Part shown: piece after piece, positions 63,292 to 64,000 of the stretch
Position numbering within the stretch: position 1 is the first letter of the stretch
How the letters are laid out: each line of letters starts with the position of its first letter
DNA from: Bacillota bacterium
Lineage (GTDB): Bacteria > Bacillota > Clostridia > Lachnospirales > Lachnospiraceae
DNA: 64,000 bases
NCBI GenBank assembly: GCA_023393095.1
Contig: JAEWMT010000052.1
Span: forward strand, 18,398-82,397
Direction: 5' to 3'
Position numbers and translations under genes: made by a program
Notes under the pieces: generated by a model
Databases searched by the model: none
Seen by the model: the letters and a program-made list of their open reading frames with translations, nothing else
Told to the model about the DNA's origin: nothing

Positions 63292-63308
63292 TTGGCATGA
63301 AAATTGCT
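63292..63308 (+). promoter_or_regulatory. Sigma-54 (-24/-12) promoter
   Basis: TTGGCATGAAAATTGCT matches the consensus TGGCAC-N5-TTGC: GG at 63294-63295 and GC at 63306-63307 are separated by exactly 10 bp. It lies 116 bp before the ammonia-lyase start and downstream of candidate enhancers, right beside rpoN and its activator. Confidence 0.85.
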
Positions 63309-63423
63309 GTTAATATAGTTGTAATCAATATTAATTTCAATTAAGCTTTTTGCTGGCTTATTTGGAAATAGGTATAAAAGTCTGACTGATTGAAAGCAGT
63401 CAAATGAAAGGAAGATACCGTTG

Positions 63424-64000
63424 ATGAAAGAAGAAATTAAAATTGTTTCGTTTCAACGTAACAAGCAAGGGATGTACGACCTGACGTTTCTAAGTTTGGA
63501 AGAAGCTGAAAAGGTACATAATTTTCACTCTAGCTTTCCAATGTATCAAAAAACGCCTCTAAATGAATTGAAAAACACTGCACGGGCACTTGGACTCGCT
63601 ACGGTGTATATCAAGGACGAATCTTTCCGTTTCGGACTCAATGCCTTCAAGGTTTTGGGCGGTAGCTTTGCAATCGGGAATTATATTGCTTGTAAGCTGG
63701 GTGCCGATATTAGAGAACTTCCTTACGAAAAGATGGTATCACAGGAGGTTCGTACTAAGCTTGGTGAGCTGACTTTTGTTACTGCTACCGATGGTAATCA
63801 CGGACGTGGTGTCGCATGGACAGCGAACCAACTTAAGCAGCATTCGGTGGTCTATATGCCAAAGGGAAGTGCGGACGAGCGTTTGGACAATATCCGGGCA
63901 GAAGGCGCACAAGCATTCATTACAGATCTGAATTATGATGAAGCTGTTCGTCTGGCTAACCGGAAGGCTGAAGAAAATGGTTGGATCATGGTACAGGATA
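63424..64000 (+). CDS. dpaL: Diaminopropionate ammonia-lyase, 5' part (runs off the window)
   Basis: The first 192 codons are visible. It is a fold-type II PLP enzyme degrading 2,3-diaminopropionate to pyruvate and ammonia. The PLP-Lys segment DESFRFGLNAFKVLGGSFAI and the glycine-rich phosphate loop ATDGNHGRGVAW match YgeX/DpaL. ATG 63424 is used; TTG 63421 is closer to the AAAGGAAG site and is possible. Its sigma-54 promoter implies induction through the adjacent activator, fitting an amino-acid catabolic operon beyond the window. Confidence 0.9.
   Translation, partial: MKEEIKIVSFQRNKQGMYDLTFLSLEEAEKVHNFHSSFPMYQKTPLNELKNTARALGLATVYIKDESFRFGLNAFKVLGGSFAIGNYIACKLGADIRELPYEKMVSQEVRTKLGELTFVTATDGNHGRGVAWTANQLKQHSVVYMPKGSADERLDNIRAEGAQAFITDLNYDEAVRLANRKAEENGWIMVQD

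Overview
The window is AT-rich, low-GC Gram-positive DNA. Strong AGGAGG-type ribosome sites, a T-box ahead of serS, a six-gene Ech hydrogenase, split ABC sugar importers and the protein families present all point to an anaerobic clostridium, most likely a Lachnospiraceae member of the Lachnoclostridium/Anaerocolumna type. No rRNA or tRNA genes were seen, and no CRISPR array.

Layout. 1-3.4 kb: an SDR/epimerase plus PadR regulator, then serS on the minus strand behind a T-box. 3.8-6.7 kb: a TetR regulator with a clear operator and a tandem duplicated pair of aldo/keto reductases. 7.1-18.6 kb: a complete energy-converting [NiFe]-hydrogenase (echABCDEF) followed directly by its maturation genes (hypABFCDE), consistent with ferredoxin-linked H2 formation and ion pumping. 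18.7-20.7 kb: agmatine deiminase and N-carbamoylputrescine amidase (putrescine synthesis). 20.8-24.6 kb: a ROK regulator with a long palindromic operator, a MATE exporter and a secreted protein. 24.8-27.3 kb (minus): an HDOD response regulator and a REC-histidine kinase. 27.6-36.6 kb: AraC and PNPOx-like genes; an ArsR regulator with a four-domain CoA-disulfide-reductase/rhodanese/TusA/DsrE fusion; an Fe-S aldo/keto reductase; a MarR, split-permease and flavodoxin-ferredoxin operon. 36.9-41.9 kb: a membrane protein, a GH3 lipoprotein, a chemoreceptor, and a decayed second copy of the GH3 gene's 5' end. 42-49.5 kb: a LacI-controlled disaccharide operon (binding protein, two permeases, GH65 phosphorylase, beta-phosphoglucomutase), which would import an alpha-glucobioside and convert it to glucose plus glucose-6-phosphate.

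49.8-57.8 kb looks like accessory, partly decayed DNA: a DNA glycosylase, an ABC-F protein with a tiny coupled ORF, a Mor-like regulator, a row of four perfect or near-perfect hairpins next to a 5'-truncated gene, a radical SAM enzyme, an rlmD-type methyltransferase cut by a frameshift, and a small coiled-coil gene cut by an in-frame TGA. 57.8-59.7 kb is a TetR/glycosyltransferase pair. 59.8-64 kb is a sigma-54 module: rpoN, an enhancer-binding protein, and a diaminopropionate ammonia-lyase gene running off the window, preceded by an excellent -24/-12 promoter and palindromic or direct-repeat candidate activator sites.

The most notable signals are the 10-residue tandem repeat inside HypF, the roughly 22-bp tandem array between hypD and hypE, the decayed GH3 duplicate, the rlmD frameshift, the intergenic hairpin family with ACTCCG stems, and a recurrent ATGGAG...ATG start arrangement that would mislead start calling in at least eight genes. 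I did not find a clearly new defence or biosynthetic system. All assignments come from reading the sequence; no database search was run.
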